DNA of 54,985 bases, from positions 178,450-233,434 of the forward strand of contig JAHEGC010000001.1 in the NCBI GenBank assembly GCA_024639965.1. The letters are read 5' to 3'. The notes beneath the pieces were generated by a model. It had not been told where the DNA came from. It searched no databases and saw only the letters and a program-made list of their open reading frames with translations. Source of the DNA: Micrococcales bacterium (GTDB lineage: Bacteria; Actinomycetota; Actinomycetes; Actinomycetales; Microbacteriaceae). A program made the position numbers and the translations under genes. Numbering within the stretch: position 1 is the first letter of the stretch; each line of letters starts with the position of its first letter. Below, in pieces: positions 54,611-54,985 of this stretch.

Positions 54611-54729
54611 AGTCCGGCGGTGTCCTACTCTCCCACAGGGTCCCCCCTGCAGTACCATCGGCGCAGGTGGTCTTAGCTTCCGGGTTCGGAATGTAACCGG
54701 GCGTTTCCCCACCGCTATGGCCGCCGAAA
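54611..54729 (-). rRNA. rrf: 5S ribosomal RNA
   Basis: About 119 nt; minus strand begins TTTCGGCGGCCATAGCG, contains CCGAACCCGGAAGCTAAG and ends GGACACCGCCGGACTT, where ends pair. Boundaries are within a few bases. Confidence 0.95.
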
Positions 54730-54832
54730 CACTATTGATTTCTCAGTCTTCGGCACACATATCATGTGTGCGCAGTTCTTGACCGTCAATCAAGAACCAC
54801 AAAGTGGACGCGAGTGCAACATAGAAATGTAA
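54730..54832 (-). other. 23S-5S internal transcribed spacer
   Basis: About 100 nt between the two rRNAs; no tRNA seen. Confidence 0.7.
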
Positions 54833-54985
54833 TCAAGTCATCGGCTTATTAGTACTGGTCAGCTCCACGAGTCTTTAGTCCTCGCTTCCACATCCAGCCT
54901 ATCAACCCAGTCGTCTACTGGGAGCCTCTCGACCTCGAAGGTCATGGAAATCTCATCTTGAGGCCGGCTTCCCGCTTAGATGCTT
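54833..54985 (-). rRNA. rrl: 23S ribosomal RNA, 3' end (partial)
   Basis: Minus strand reads AAGCATCTAAGCGGGAAGCC at the window edge, then GACGACTGGGTTGATAGGCT, GTACTAATAAGCCGATGACT, the standard 23S 3' end. The rest is outside the window. Confidence 0.95.

Overview
The window is a dense, chromosomal, moderately GC-rich (by eye about 60%) stretch of an actinobacterium. Gene order and motif details point to Micrococcales, most likely Microbacteriaceae or a close relative: MurE carries EVSAQAL and a DHHPR motif instead of the usual EVSSHxL and DNPR, two surface proteins end in class E-type LAXTG sorting signals, and the block order matches the Mycobacterium tuberculosis order (Rv2155c-Rv2187 and Rv1691-Rv1713) with losses. 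No phage, insertion sequence, CRISPR array or plasmid function was seen.

Layout. (1) 1-8500, minus strand: the division and cell wall cluster mraZ-rsmH-ftsL-like-ftsI-murE-(murF remnant)-mraY-murD, headed by four perfectly phased MraZ boxes; murD runs off the left edge. The murF position holds only a freestanding C-terminal-domain-sized protein of 142 aa. (2) 8.5-17.7 kb: a pknL-type neighbourhood (DUF3040, polyprenyl diphosphate synthase, LysM protein, PASTA Ser/Thr kinase, LysE exporter, class II DAHP synthase, acyltransferase, acyl-CoA synthetase). (3) 17.7-26.5 kb: peptide deformylase, a type-VII-like ParA ATPase, pyruvate carboxylase, a second ParA, two MerR regulators, a GarA/OdhI-like FHA protein, a CDP-alcohol phosphatidyltransferase and a small LRV/HEAT-like protein. 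(4) 26.5-39.2 kb: accessory and metabolic genes: FTR1 iron permease under a DtxR/IdeR box, a cysteine hydrolase, an atypical MIP channel, MFS transporter, long GapB-type GAPDH, DUF305 lipoprotein, rlmN, DEAD-box helicase, two LAXTG surface proteins, tRNA-Pro(GGG), a class III aminotransferase. (5) 39.2-54.6 kb, minus strand: a conserved housekeeping run TPR-like protein / HAD / 41-aa protein / tlyA / nadK / recN / pyrG / xerD / parA / scpA / scpB / rluB / tyrA / cmk / der / nudix, mostly with overlapping starts and stops. (6) 54.6-55.0 kb: the end of an rRNA operon (5S, then the 3' end of 23S), minus strand.

How it works together. The left end makes and polymerises lipid II and builds the septum; the polyprenyl synthase, LysM protein and PASTA kinase nearby are plausibly wall-linked as well. 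The centre ties central carbon metabolism (pyruvate carboxylase, GarA-like regulator, gluconeogenic GAPDH) to signalling. The right block covers chromosome maintenance (XerD, ScpAB, ParA, RecN), nucleotide supply (PyrG, Cmk, NadK) and ribosome maturation (TlyA, RluB, Der). At least ten genes start 6-7 nt after a TANNNT hexamer with no Shine-Dalgarno, which suggests that leaderless mRNAs are common here. The observations most worth following are the reduced murF, the GarA homologue lacking the ETTSVF phospho-motif, the Arg-less MIP channel, and the 3' overlap of the helicase with a surface protein gene.
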